A program made the translations under genes and the position numbers. DNA of 23,169 nucleotides from positions 1-23,169 of the forward strand of contig JBEDEM010000065.1 of the NCBI GenBank assembly GCA_041175665.1. The letters are read 5' to 3'. Shown here piece after piece: positions 7,454-15,815 of this stretch. Each line of letters starts with the position of its first letter. The first letter of the stretch is position 1. This DNA is from UBA3064 sp016868095 (GTDB taxonomy: Bacteria > Pseudomonadota > Gammaproteobacteria > Burkholderiales > Burkholderiaceae_E). The notes under the pieces are model-generated. The model had not been told where the DNA came from, did not search any database, and saw nothing but the letters and a program-made list of their open reading frames with translations.

Positions 7454-7891
7454 TCATCGACCTTTCTCGTCATCGTCAGCAAGAAGTAATTGCCTGGCTC
7501 GCTGCATTTGGTCTTCGCGTCCAGGACTAGTTCGTGAAGGGGCTATGGAACGGCGCCTTTGCACGGTCCTCCAAATTAAACCTCCTATTGCCAGGCTGAC
7601 AAATGGCCCTGCCCACAAAATGGCAGTGCTCGCCTGCATTTGGGGCTTGTAGAGGACGAAGTCGCCATAACGTTGGACGAGCCAGTGCTTAATTTGTTCG
7701 TCGCTTGAGCCCTTTGCAATTTGACTCTGTACTTCATGACGAAGATCAACCGCCAGATCGGCGGCTGAGTCCGCAAGGCTTTGGTTTTGGCAGACAAGGC
7801 AGCGGATCTCGGTATAAAGTTTTCGCAAGCGCTGCTGCTGAGCCTCATCGAGGGTAACAGGGGGTAGTTGATTGGGTTGGGCCTGGCTCAT
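7454..7891 (-). CDS. ccmH: Cytochrome c maturation thioreductase CcmH (CycL type)
   Basis: CcmH normally exposes a redox-active CXXC pair to the periplasm and helps reduce apocytochrome c for heme ligation. The 145-aa protein has the diagnostic motif EIRCLVCQNQSLADS with Cys31 and Cys34, the segment DLRHEVQSQIAKGSSDEQI, RYGDFVLYKP, and one membrane helix near 87-107 (TAILWAGPFVSLAIGGLIW). The usual N-terminal signal peptide is absent: the protein begins MSQAQPNQLPPVTLDEAQQQ, and only nine in-frame codons without a standard start precede it before a stop. Only 19 bp separate it from ccmG. CcmI is encoded separately upstream, so this is the short form rather than the E. coli fused form. Confidence 0.9.
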   Translation of the reverse strand: MSQAQPNQLPPVTLDEAQQQRLRKLYTEIRCLVCQNQSLADSAADLAVDLRHEVQSQIAKGSSDEQIKHWLVQRYGDFVLYKPQMQASTAILWAGPFVSLAIGGLIWRTVQRRRSIAPSRTSPGREDQMQRARQLLLADDDEKGR

Positions 7892-7910
7892 CAGCTTGTC
7901 ACTTCCATGC

Positions 7911-8453
7911 TTAAGGCTTTAACTGCTCAATCATGGGACGCAATTGCTTGTCGATGATATCTGCGGTTAATGGGCCTACATGCTTGAATCTGACGGTATT
8001 GTCCTTATCAATCAAAAAGGTTTCTGGGGCGCCGTAAACCCCCCATTCAATGGCAGCTTTGCCTTGTAAGTCCATCAGCACCGTCGCATAAGGATTACCC
8101 AATCTTGAAAGCCAGTCTCGCGACTGGGCAGGTGAATCCTTCCATGCGAGTCCTACGATTGGCAGCAGTCCTTCCGCGGCCAGTCGATTAAGAAGCGGAT
8201 GTTCGACCTGGCAGCCACTGCACCAGGAGCCCCAAACGTTGAGAAGCCAGACCTGCCCCTTGAGATCCTTGACCCGCAGTGCTTGGGATTGCATATCGAG
8301 CACATCCAGTCCTTCGAGAACCTCGCTAGGTGCGGCCTTATTGATCAGAGGCGAAGGTATGTCACGCGGGTTTCGGTCTAAACCTTTGAGCAAGAACCAA
8401 GCAATCACCAAAAAGAGCGCAAGCGGTAATCCTGCTCTGATCCATCGGTTCAT
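7911..8453 (-). CDS. ccmG: Thiol:disulfide interchange protein CcmG/DsbE
   Basis: This is a membrane-anchored periplasmic thioredoxin-like protein that passes reductant to apocytochrome c or CcmH. The 180-aa protein has an N-terminal anchor helix (~6-23), then the thioredoxin fold: DLKGQVWLLNVWGSWCSGCQ with the active pair Cys78 and Cys81, EHPLLNRLAAEGLLPIVGLAW, and YGAPETFLID with the cis-Pro at 143. The CcmG-type WxxWCxxC context is retained. Its ATG overlaps the ccmF stop as ATGA, consistent with translational coupling. It ends IEQLKP, a normal family C-terminus, so the gene is not truncated toward ccmH. Confidence 0.95.
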   Translation of the reverse strand: MNRWIRAGLPLALFLVIAWFLLKGLDRNPRDIPSPLINKAAPSEVLEGLDVLDMQSQALRVKDLKGQVWLLNVWGSWCSGCQVEHPLLNRLAAEGLLPIVGLAWKDSPAQSRDWLSRLGNPYATVLMDLQGKAAIEWGVYGAPETFLIDKDNTVRFKHVGPLTADIIDKQLRPMIEQLKP

Positions 8454-10493
8454 CCCGAAACCTTACCCGATCGACTCGTGACATCCATTGCAGCGGTGTT
8501 TGGGGAAGGCACGCGCCGTCTTCGGTAACGAGCATCGGCAGCAGCCCAGAAGCCGCCCAGGCCCATCATCAAAACACCCAGCCAGATCCAATTGACGGCG
8601 GGCTTTTTCTGTACGCGAGTGACCCATCCACCATCGACAGCCTCACCGAGTGAGATGTATAAATCGCCAAGCAAACTTCGCTTGATGCCGGCTTCGGTCA
8701 TCACCATGCTTGATGCTTTGTAGCGGCGCTTTTCAGGTCGGAGTTCGCCGATGACCTGATTGTCTCGGAGCAATTCAAAGCGGACTTGAATCGCTTCATA
8801 GTTGGGACCTTGCCTGCCGCTAGTCTCGGCGTAGCGCAGGCTTAAGCGATCATCAATGGTCAGTACATCGCCGTGTGAGAGCTTTTTTTCGATTTCGATC
8901 TCATAGCTGTTGACCAGGGTGACGCCAAGTACAAAGGCAGCCACGCCAAGATGGGCGAGTTGCATCCCCCACCATGAACCTGGCTGAAGCGCAAGCCGAG
9001 ACACATCGATACCCCCCGACGGAGCCTTCATGTTTTCAAGGGTCGCCAAGCCGACGCCGCCAGCGACCCAGAGCGCCATCACAAGACCCAGCGCAGTCAT
9101 GGGCTTATAGCTGCTATCTGCGGTTAAAGGCAGCAAAAGACCGATCACGAGACTCGCTGCAAAAGCCCATCGCATGCGCTGAACGAGGGGTAGCACCGGC
9201 GCATCACGCCAGCGGGCAAGCGGTCCGACGGCCATCAAAAAGAGCGCGGGCAGCATCAGCGGTAAAAACACCGCATCGAAGTAGGGCGGTCCCACCGAAA
9301 TTTTGCCCATATCCAAGCTATCGAGAATCAGTGGATACAGGGTGCCGAGTAAGACAGCAAGCATCGCCACCACCATCACGATGTTGTTGGCAAGTAGCAT
9401 CGACTCGCGCGACATCGCGCTGTAGGCTTGACTTGCGTGAACTTTGTGGGCGCGTGCGGCGTAAAGGCTTAATGAGCCACCGATCACCATACAAAGAAAA
9501 ATCAGGATGAACACACCTCGCGTGGGATCGGTAGNNNNNNNNNNNNNNNNNNNNNNNNNNNNNNNNNNNNNNNNNNGTAGCAAAGGCATGGACCGAGGTC
9601 AACACCCCAGAGCGAACCAGGAAGGTTCCCAACAGACTCAGGCTAAAACTCATGATCGCAAGCAGTACAGTCCAGCTTCGAAAATTCCCCCGTTTTTCCG
9701 TCACGGCCAGTGAATGAATCAGCGCAGTGCCCGTCAGCCATGGCATGAAGGAGGCGTTTTCAACCGGATCCCAAAACCACCAACCGCCCCAACCGAGTTC
9801 GTAATAAGCCCAAAAAGAGCCCAAGCAAATGCCCAGCGATAAGAAAGCCCACGCAACATTGGTCCATGGTCTGACCCAGCGTGCCCAGGCGCTGTCAAAT
9901 CGGCCCTCAATAAGTCCGGCGATAGCAAAGGCGAAGGCAACAGCAAAGCCCACGTAGCCCATGTAAAGCAAGGGCGGGTGAAAGACCATGCCAGGGTCTT
10001 GTAAGAGCGGATTGAGATCGCGTCCGTTTATTGGTGCCGGAACAACCCGATCAAAGGGGTTTGAGGTGATGAGGGCAAACAAGTAAAAGCCAATACTCAC
10101 AGCGCCAAGAACGGCTAAAACCCTTGCTCGCATCGCTTGCGGCAAATTGCCTGATAGGGCGGCCAACGCTGCCGTCCATGCTGCAAGCATCAAGATCCAC
10201 AAAAGCATCGACCCTTCGTGGGAGCCCCAGCTTGCGGCAACCCGATACCAAAAGGGGAGGTCGCGATTCGAGTGATTAGCAACCAGTTGATTGCTAAAGT
10301 CGTGACTAATAAAGTTTTCCACGAGGCACACGAAGGCAAGCAACACTAATAAAAGCTGCCAATAAGCCGCAGGAGAGGCCATGCCCATCAAACGAGCGTC
10401 CCTGCGCCAAACGCCAAGACTTGGGAAAATGGCAAGGCAGATGCCACAGAGCATGGCGAGTGCAAGTGCTAGGTGACCAAGTTCTGAAGTCAT
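8450..10493 (-). CDS. ccmF: Cytochrome c heme lyase subunit CcmF (split by an assembly gap)
   Basis: This is a polytopic inner-membrane protein that attaches heme to apocytochrome c with CcmH and CcmI. The N-terminal part carries the start MTSELGHLAL, the HPPLLYMGYVG segment (~172-182), and the tryptophan-rich heme-handling WWD domain ELGWGGWWFWDPVENASFMP (~232-251). It then reaches FLVRSGVLTSVHAFA (ending ~305) at the gap. After the gap the protein resumes in another frame at TDPTRGVFILIFL. In the family these join directly as HAFATDPTRG. Collapsing the gap and one duplicated copy of the flanking gtag gives an intact ~665-aa protein of normal length. The gene overlaps both ccmE and ccmG by 4 bp. 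I regard it as a functional gene with a spurious gap. Confidence 0.95.
9535..9576. other. Assembly gap (42 N), probably spurious
   Basis: The run of 42 N lies inside ccmF. Both edges carry gtag: ...ggtag before and gtagc... after. On the coding strand, merging the two CTAC copies reads V-H-A-F-A-T-D-P-T without a missing residue. Confidence 0.97.
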
Positions 10494-10960
10494 GGCTTTG
10501 TCGGTGCCTTCTGGAATTGCTCGGGCGCGCCCACGGGGTGGCCCGCTTTTTTCAAAGCCTCAGCGGCTTCGGGTGGCATGTAATTTTCATCGTGTTTTGC
10601 GAGTACTTCCTTCGCCAGAAACCGGCCGTCTGCTTGCATCATGCCTTGCGCGACCACACCTGCGCCTTCTTTAAACAGATCGGGGAGGATGCCCTGGAAG
10701 TGAACTTGCACTGTTTTAGCCTGGTCAGTGACGGCAAATTGCATCTTCAGGCCATCGGTCTCGCGTTGTAGGGAGCCGGGCACAACCAACCCGCCAATTC
10801 GAAAGCTCTTTCCCTGGGGTGCCTCACCGTTGGCGACCTGAGTCGGCGTAAAAAAGAAGACAAGATTGCTGCGAAAAGCGTTAAGCACCAAGGCCGTGGC
10901 GACAACCAGGGCTGTGATCAAAGCTGCGACCATAACGAGCCGCTTTTGGCGCGGACTCAT
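10490..10960 (-). CDS. ccmE: Periplasmic heme chaperone CcmE
   Basis: CcmE receives heme covalently on a histidine and delivers it to the CcmF/H/I ligation complex. The 156-aa protein has an N-terminal anchor helix (~8-27), a beta-barrel OB-fold (FRIGGLVVPGSLQR, FAVTDQAKTVQVHFQGILPD, GVVAQGMM) and the heme-binding motif AKHDENYMPPE with His123 as the attachment site and Tyr127 as the nearby axial ligand. The C-terminal tail is short and flexible. It overlaps ccmD upstream and ccmF downstream through ATGA junctions, so translation of the three is likely coupled. Confidence 0.96.
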   Translation of the reverse strand: MSPRQKRLVMVAALITALVVATALVLNAFRSNLVFFFTPTQVANGEAPQGKSFRIGGLVVPGSLQRETDGLKMQFAVTDQAKTVQVHFQGILPDLFKEGAGVVAQGMMQADGRFLAKEVLAKHDENYMPPEAAEALKKAGHPVGAPEQFQKAPTKP

Positions 10961-11139
10961 GATGGCTCACGCTGCGATAAGTCAGAACGCCCCTCGGGCG
11001 TTGAATCGATGCCTTCTTCCATACGCTCTGCCTCTTCGAGAACACGCTTTCGCTGTCTAAGCAATGCATATAACTCGATAAGTACGACCCCTGCAAACAC
11101 CCCATATGACATCAGGATATAAAAGCTGTGATCTTTCAA
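10957..11139 (-). CDS. ccmD: Heme exporter small subunit CcmD
   Basis: This small single-span membrane protein helps release holo-CcmE from the CcmABC complex. A longer frame opens at 11229 inside ccmC, but the better start is the TTG at 11139. It has an AAGGAG ribosome binding site 7 bp upstream (11147-11152) and begins 16 bp after the ccmC stop, giving 60 aa that open (M)KDHSFYILMSYGVFAGVVLI. That is the typical CcmD N-terminus and helix, followed by a basic stretch LLRQRKRVLEEAER and an acidic tail. The stop overlaps the ccmE start. Confidence 0.88.
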   Translation of the reverse strand: MKDHSFYILMSYGVFAGVVLIELYALLRQRKRVLEEAERMEEGIDSTPEGRSDLSQREPS

Positions 11140-11155
11140 GCTTGTGCTCCTTCGA

Positions 11156-11935
11156 TTACCTGGGGACGCCTGCGCTCGAGGCTTCTGCTTGGTTCTTGAG
11201 TGACTTATCCCAACTGCTTCGAGGTTCACGCTTGATAATGAGGCTACGAACCCTGACCAGACTTGCCGCGATGCTGTAGGCCCAGGCCGCAGCGGTCATG
11301 ATCAACATGGCTGTAAGCATGGTTTGCGCCATTTTGGGCGCTGCGGTCAAGGAAACGCTTGCTCCCTGATGAAGGGTGTTCCACCACTTTACCGAGAAGT
11401 AAATGATGGGCACATTCACCGCACCGACGATCGACATCAGCGCACAAGCCTTATCCGCTTTGCGATCGTCATCGATCGATGCACGCAACCCGATAACCCC
11501 AAAGTAGAGAAAGAGAAGAATCAATTCCGAGGTAATTCTTGCATCCCAAACCCAATAGGTTCCCCAAGTTGGTTTACCCCAGAAAGCGCCTGTCCAAAGG
11601 GCAACAAAAGTCATCCAGGCGCCGGTCGGTGCTAATGCTTGCAGCATCATTGCCGAGAGCCGTGTTTTAAGAACGAGCGCTAAAACGCCCCAAAAGGCCA
11701 TCGCCAAATAAATAATCATGGACATCCATGCCGCAGGAACATGAATGAAAATGATGCGATACGACTCACCTTGTTGCCAGTCGGTCGGAGCAACGATAAA
11801 GCCGATGTAAAGGCCGATCGAGGCCAGCACGGCTGCCATGAAAAACAAGGGCGTGACTAGATGACCTGCAAGCGGGTAGAAACGCGCAGGTGCCGCGTAT
11901 TGCGACCACCACGAACCGTTTTCAATAGCCTTCAT
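11156..11935 (-). CDS. ccmC: Heme-handling membrane protein CcmC
   Basis: CcmC presents heme to CcmE in the periplasm. The 259-aa protein has six predicted membrane helices, the tryptophan-rich WWD segment WGKPTWGTYWVWDARITSEL (~119-138), and the two conserved periplasmic His ligands in IIFIHVPAAW (His65) and WWNTLHQGAS (His189). The length fits the family. The C-terminal ~25 residues are polar and variable. It lies between ccmB (45-bp spacer) and ccmD (16-bp spacer). All residues expected for function are present. Confidence 0.96.
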   Translation of the reverse strand: MKAIENGSWWSQYAAPARFYPLAGHLVTPLFFMAAVLASIGLYIGFIVAPTDWQQGESYRIIFIHVPAAWMSMIIYLAMAFWGVLALVLKTRLSAMMLQALAPTGAWMTFVALWTGAFWGKPTWGTYWVWDARITSELILLFLYFGVIGLRASIDDDRKADKACALMSIVGAVNVPIIYFSVKWWNTLHQGASVSLTAAPKMAQTMLTAMLIMTAAAWAYSIAASLVRVRSLIIKREPRSSWDKSLKNQAEASSAGVPR

Positions 11936-11980
11936 CTCGCCCCAATCGATTCGCTCCCATTCACGGTTTTCCTGCTCAGC

Positions 11981-12640
11981 TCAGTCCATCGCAATTTTAA
12001 TCGCTGTGCTGCAAGCCCATGGTGCTAGGATTGCTGCAAGGATCAAGCCTGCCGCTAACAGTGACAGATGCGCCTCAGCCCCCAAGCCAGCACCTTGCGC
12101 TTCCACCGCACCTGCCCCGAAGACCAGTACTGGTATGCAAAGTGGGAGCATCAGCAGTGCTAGCAGGGCACCGCCGCCGCGTGCCGATAAGTTCAATGCC
12201 GCGGCGATCGCGCCGATGAGCGTGAGGATGGGGGTACCAAGCAACAAGCCAGCGAGCAAGACGGCGATTGCGTTGAGATCAAGACCGTACTGAAGTCCAA
12301 TCAATGGCGCGACCAGGCTTAAAGGGAGGCCGCTTGCTAGCCAGTGAGCAACGAGTTTGCCAAGCAAAATGCTCATCCAGGCCTCCGACTGCAAGAGCAT
12401 TTGCTCAAGGCTGCCGTCCTGGGCGTCGGCTGCGAACATCCTAGGCATCGATAACAAGACTGACAGCAGCGCCGACACCCAACTTACACCTGGCCCAATG
12501 GCCAGCAAGGTTTTCGGCTCGGGTTGCATGGCGAGCGGAAAAAGGCTTGCGATCAGCAGAAAAAACACCAAGACGAGCCAGGCTTCGCTCGCTTGTCGAA
12601 GCAAAAGCCGTAAGTCGCGTTGGAGACTGGCAAGAAACAT
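11981..12640 (-). CDS. ccmB: Heme exporter membrane subunit CcmB
   Basis: CcmB is the permease partner of the CcmA ATPase in the complex that releases heme-loaded CcmE from CcmC. The 219-aa protein has six hydrophobic helices and begins MFLASLQRDLRLLLRQASE, as is typical. It keeps the conserved cytoplasmic loop FAADAQDGSLEQMLLQSE (~69-86), LGKLVAHWLASGLPL, and the glycine-rich GTPILTLIGAIAAALNL segment. It starts 17 bp after the ccmA stop. Length and motif order match the family. Confidence 0.95.
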   Translation of the reverse strand: MFLASLQRDLRLLLRQASEAWLVLVFFLLIASLFPLAMQPEPKTLLAIGPGVSWVSALLSVLLSMPRMFAADAQDGSLEQMLLQSEAWMSILLGKLVAHWLASGLPLSLVAPLIGLQYGLDLNAIAVLLAGLLLGTPILTLIGAIAAALNLSARGGGALLALLMLPLCIPVLVFGAGAVEAQGAGLGAEAHLSLLAAGLILAAILAPWACSTAIKIAMD

Positions 12641-12657
12641 GAGACTTCGTCGCCGCC

Positions 12658-13323
12658 TTAAGCACTCAGTTGCAGGACAGCCGCTGTCGGCGCGTTTGGA
12701 ATAGCCCCGTGTGTGGCGATGATTGCAAAGCCGCCCTGCTGCAACAGCTGTGTGAGTAGACTCCCCATTAAGGCCTGCCCTTGATCATCCAAGGCCGTGC
12801 TCGGTTCATCGAGTAACCAGCATAAACGTTGTTGATGCCCGGCGCCTTGTAAGCTCAACACCAACCGGCTCATCGCCAAGCGCCTTCGCTGTCCTGCCGA
12901 TAAAACCGCAAAGGGCAGATGCCGCTGTTGGCCGATACCACAACGCTCCAGAGCCGCTTCAAGCGCTTGGTCCCTGGTGGGCGCTGTGCCATATTGATCG
13001 AGGCTTAGCTGCCAGCGCAGGTTCTCAAAGGCGCTCAGGCCATCTTTCCAGCCTTGTGCATGACCTTGAAAAATCAATCGAATGCCCGAGCAGCGGGCAA
13101 GACTGTCGATTGCTTGGCCATTAAAGCTCAGCTCAGGTTCCTGGTCAAAGCTACGTAAGCCGCAAAGAGCACGTAAAAGGGTCGACTTGCCTGATCCGTT
13201 TGGCCCATGGAGCGCAAGCCACTGCCCGGGCTCTATCCGAAAGCTTAGGTTGTTGATCAGTCTGCGCCGGCCCCTTGAGAGGAAGATGCGCGAAGCCTTT
13301 AAGGCGAAGCTTTCAGCGCTCAC
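12658..13323 (-). CDS. ccmA: Heme exporter ATP-binding protein CcmA
   Basis: This is the ABC ATPase that drives the CcmB/CcmC/CcmD complex. The 221-aa protein has Walker A GPNGSGKST (~40-48), Q-loop LIFQGHAQG, the variant signature LSAGQRRRLAMSRL (~141-154, the usual CcmA form of LSGGQ), Walker B CWLLDEP (~168-174), D-loop STALD and the H-loop ATHG. The start is GTG, overlapping the ccmI stop as GTGA, which indicates translational coupling. The gap after Walker B and the short C-terminal end are normal for this small ABC subunit. Confidence 0.95.
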   Translation of the reverse strand: MSAESFALKASRIFLSRGRRRLINNLSFRIEPGQWLALHGPNGSGKSTLLRALCGLRSFDQEPELSFNGQAIDSLARCSGIRLIFQGHAQGWKDGLSAFENLRWQLSLDQYGTAPTRDQALEAALERCGIGQQRHLPFAVLSAGQRRRLAMSRLVLSLQGAGHQQRLCWLLDEPSTALDDQGQALMGSLLTQLLQQGGFAIIATHGAIPNAPTAAVLQLSA

Positions 13324-14612
13324 GGCTTGTAGCGATCGCTAATGTCAAGGCGCAAGGCGACCTCATCTTGCGTCCCCTCGAGTGTGAGCGACTTGGCTTG
13401 AGCGATCGGATCACCGGCTTGTCGCCCTGCAAGCCCCGATTGAGAGATATGCGCCTCAACCAAAAGCTCACCCCGAAGCGGTCTCGACGCGTCGAGTTGT
13501 TGTGCTTTTGACAACGTGATCGCTATGGTTTTGGATCCAGCAGCGTCTTTAACTTTTACCTCAGGCTTTGCTGTTGCTCCGCCCCCACCGATCGCGCTGC
13601 CTTGCTCGATGAACCGGATGTCAGCCATGTTTGCCCGCCATACGGCAATCGGCATACGAGGGCCCTGCGCTGCACGCGCGCTCACGTATAAGACTGCTTT
13701 GGGGGAGAGGTCCGCAAGCATCGCAGACGTAATCGACAGCGTGACCCGTATGCTTGCTGCCTCGCCGTCGCGCGGCAGGCTTTCGATCAAACCTCTGAGT
13801 TGATCGGCTTGGGCCGATTCCTTTGGAAGGGCTGCCAGGAGTTGCTCGAGTAAGCCTCGGGCCTGGGCTTTCTCGCCGGCTTGAAAGTGGGCGGCAGCCA
13901 TCAGTGAAACGACCTTAGAGTCGTTAGGCTCCAAGCTCATCGCCCGCTTGAGGATGTCGTAGGGCTCACCTTCAAAACGCTTGCCTCGCCCTAAGGCGAT
14001 GGTCTCAGCAAACTCTGCAAGACTACGACCGTCCTGATCAGCGCCACGCTTGAGAGCCTCAGTAAAACTCTGTGTCGATTCACTGTAATTGCCCGCAGCC
14101 TTTTGCAAGAGTGCAAGACTGAGCCATGTGTTAATGTCGTCTGGCTTTGCTTGAAGGTCCCGCTGCCACTGCGCAACCTGGGCGCGATAGGCGCTGTCGT
14201 CTTTGGCAATTTCCTCAAGCGAACGCATGCCAGCAGGGCTTTGCATCGCCGAGCCTGCACCGGGAAGCGCTAGTTCAGGGCTTCCCTTGATGAAGTAAAT
14301 AGAAAGCCCCATCACGGGCAGGCTGAGTGCGAGAAAGGCAGCAAGCCAGGGTCGCCGCGGCGACTGTACGGTCGAAGACTCCAGACGATCTGCGAGTTCT
14401 TGCGTGAGTGCTTCCTCGGCGCTTTGCGCTTCGTTCGCTTGAATCAAGCCCGCTTGCAGATCGCGTTGAATCTGCCGACGGCGCTCTTTAAAGACTGCAG
14501 CGATCGCTTCGTCGCCAGGCCCCTGATCAACCGGTGGCTTTTTCCGCAGTAAAGGCCAAATCAGCACAAGCGCCGTGCACAGCACAAGCGTCAGCCCAAT
14601 CAATAAAAACAT
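13320..14612 (-). CDS. ccmI: Cytochrome c biogenesis apocytochrome chaperone CcmI
   Basis: CcmI binds the C-terminal helix of apocytochrome c and passes it to CcmF/CcmH. The 430-aa protein has a first membrane helix (~2-22), a cytoplasmic loop FKERRRQIQRDLQAGLIQANE that is typical of the family, a second helix (~88-108), a periplasmic TPR-like region (~140-265, including WLSLALLQKAAGNYSESTQS), and a C-terminal domain (~285-426) with VTLSITSAMLADLSPKAVLY and GELLVEAHISQSGLA. The position is notable: it is first in the ccm cluster, whereas it usually lies last or is fused to ccmH. It follows argE after only 6 bp and overlaps ccmA by 4. Confidence 0.92.
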   Translation of the reverse strand: MFLLIGLTLVLCTALVLIWPLLRKKPPVDQGPGDEAIAAVFKERRRQIQRDLQAGLIQANEAQSAEEALTQELADRLESSTVQSPRRPWLAAFLALSLPVMGLSIYFIKGSPELALPGAGSAMQSPAGMRSLEEIAKDDSAYRAQVAQWQRDLQAKPDDINTWLSLALLQKAAGNYSESTQSFTEALKRGADQDGRSLAEFAETIALGRGKRFEGEPYDILKRAMSLEPNDSKVVSLMAAAHFQAGEKAQARGLLEQLLAALPKESAQADQLRGLIESLPRDGEAASIRVTLSITSAMLADLSPKAVLYVSARAAQGPRMPIAVWRANMADIRFIEQGSAIGGGGATAKPEVKVKDAAGSKTIAITLSKAQQLDASRPLRGELLVEAHISQSGLAGRQAGDPIAQAKSLTLEGTQDEVALRLDISDRYKP

Positions 14613-14618
14613 AAGGGT

Positions 14619-15806
14619 CTAGAAAAAACAATAAGGATCGCGTTCGAGCTGCACCTTTAACTGCTCGAGATAATCAAGGCACAGCTTGAGTTGCTTGATC
14701 TCAACAAACTCGTCTGCCTGGTGGGCAACGCTGATTTGCCCTGGTCCGCAGATGATCGTAGGAATACCGGCGTTTTGCAAAATCCCGCCCTCGGTGCCAA
14801 AGCTGACACGGCCCGGGCTATGACAGGCGCATAAAGGCATCATCGCCTTGGCGAGACGGGCGTTGCCTTGCTCATCGAGGCTCGGGCTGTCGGTGATCTC
14901 CTCAATGTCCACATCGCTGACCGCAGCGATCGAACGCATGGAGGGTAAGAGCGTTTGCTCGCACCATTGCTTAAGTTCAGCGATAAAGGGTGCCGCTGCA
15001 CGACCTGGCAGTGCTCGAATTTCCAGCATGAATTCGCAGTCTTTAGCCGTGATGTTGTGCGCGGTTCCGCCAGCGATCCGACCAACATGGATGCTTGAAA
15101 ACGGAAAGTCGAATCCATCATGCCGCAGGTCTTGGCGCATCCGCTCCTGGAGCGCTTGAGAACGCACGATGATTTGAGCCGCTGCTTCAACAGCACTAAC
15201 GCCTTGATCTCGAAGCGAAGAGTGCACCTCAAAGCCACGAACCTTAAATCGGTAGATGGCAGCTCCCTTGTTGGCAACAACCACTTGCATGCTTGTGGGC
15301 TCACCGATCACACAGGCTCGCGGCGGGTGGCTGCCTTCGCGCAGTGCAGCAGCCAGTTGCTTCATGCCGCCCATATTGGTCTCTTCGTTATACGAAAGCG
15401 CAAAATGGACTGGCGCCTTGAGCTGTGCTGAGGCAAAGCGTGGCGCTGCCTGAAGCATACAGGCAATAAAGCCTTTCATATCTGCCGAGCCACGCCCATA
15501 AAGACGATCATCAGCCTGATGAAGCTTAAAGGGGTCGCTTTGCCATTGTTGCCCTGCAACGGGCACGACATCGGAGTGGGCCGAGAGCATCAAACCGCCT
15601 TGGTCTTGCGGGCCGATGCTTGCGAAAAGATTAGCTTTGTCTTCATCGGGTGCCTTTTGGACCATAACTCGAAATCCAATGGCCTCAAGCCGATTGGCAG
15701 CCCAATCGATAAGCGGCATATTGGATCGATGGCTTGTTGTGTCAAAGGCGACCAGCGTGGCCAAATCGTCGATGCAGTCTTGAAGATTCATTGCTTGCTC
15801 ACTCAT
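14619..15806 (-). CDS. argE: Acetylornithine deacetylase (M20 metallopeptidase family)
   Basis: This enzyme hydrolyses N2-acetylornithine to ornithine and acetate in arginine synthesis, using a dinuclear zinc (or cobalt) site. The 395-aa protein has the M20 ligand set in order: SAHSDVVP (His77, Asp79), GRGSADMKG (Asp109), SYNEETNMGG (Glu141 as base, Glu142 as ligand), GEPTS (Glu169), the dimerisation domain with His195 and GGTAHNI, and CGPGQISVAHQADEF (His362). The length and GRGSADMKG/YNEET context favour ArgE over DapE, although other M20 amidohydrolases are possible without biochemical data. Two starts are possible, 15806 (MSEQAMNLQ) and 15791 (MNLQDCID); neither has a strong ribosome binding site. 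It lies 9 bp after the uvrA stop. Confidence 0.88.
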   Translation of the reverse strand: MSEQAMNLQDCIDDLATLVAFDTTSHRSNMPLIDWAANRLEAIGFRVMVQKAPDEDKANLFASIGPQDQGGLMLSAHSDVVPVAGQQWQSDPFKLHQADDRLYGRGSADMKGFIACMLQAAPRFASAQLKAPVHFALSYNEETNMGGMKQLAAALREGSHPPRACVIGEPTSMQVVVANKGAAIYRFKVRGFEVHSSLRDQGVSAVEAAAQIIVRSQALQERMRQDLRHDGFDFPFSSIHVGRIAGGTAHNITAKDCEFMLEIRALPGRAAAPFIAELKQWCEQTLLPSMRSIAAVSDVDIEEITDSPSLDEQGNARLAKAMMPLCACHSPGRVSFGTEGGILQNAGIPTIICGPGQISVAHQADEFVEIKQLKLCLDYLEQLKVQLERDPYCFF

Positions 15807-15815
15807 GATGAATGA

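Noticed and set aside
8974..9510. 178-aa plus-strand open frame
   Set aside because: It lies wholly opposite ccmF, its composition is Arg/Pro/Ser-rich as expected of an antisense shadow, and it has no family resemblance.
10957..11229. 90-aa version of CcmD starting inside ccmC
   Set aside because: The extra 30 residues are not CcmD-like, and a TTG with a good AAGGAG site gives the normal length.
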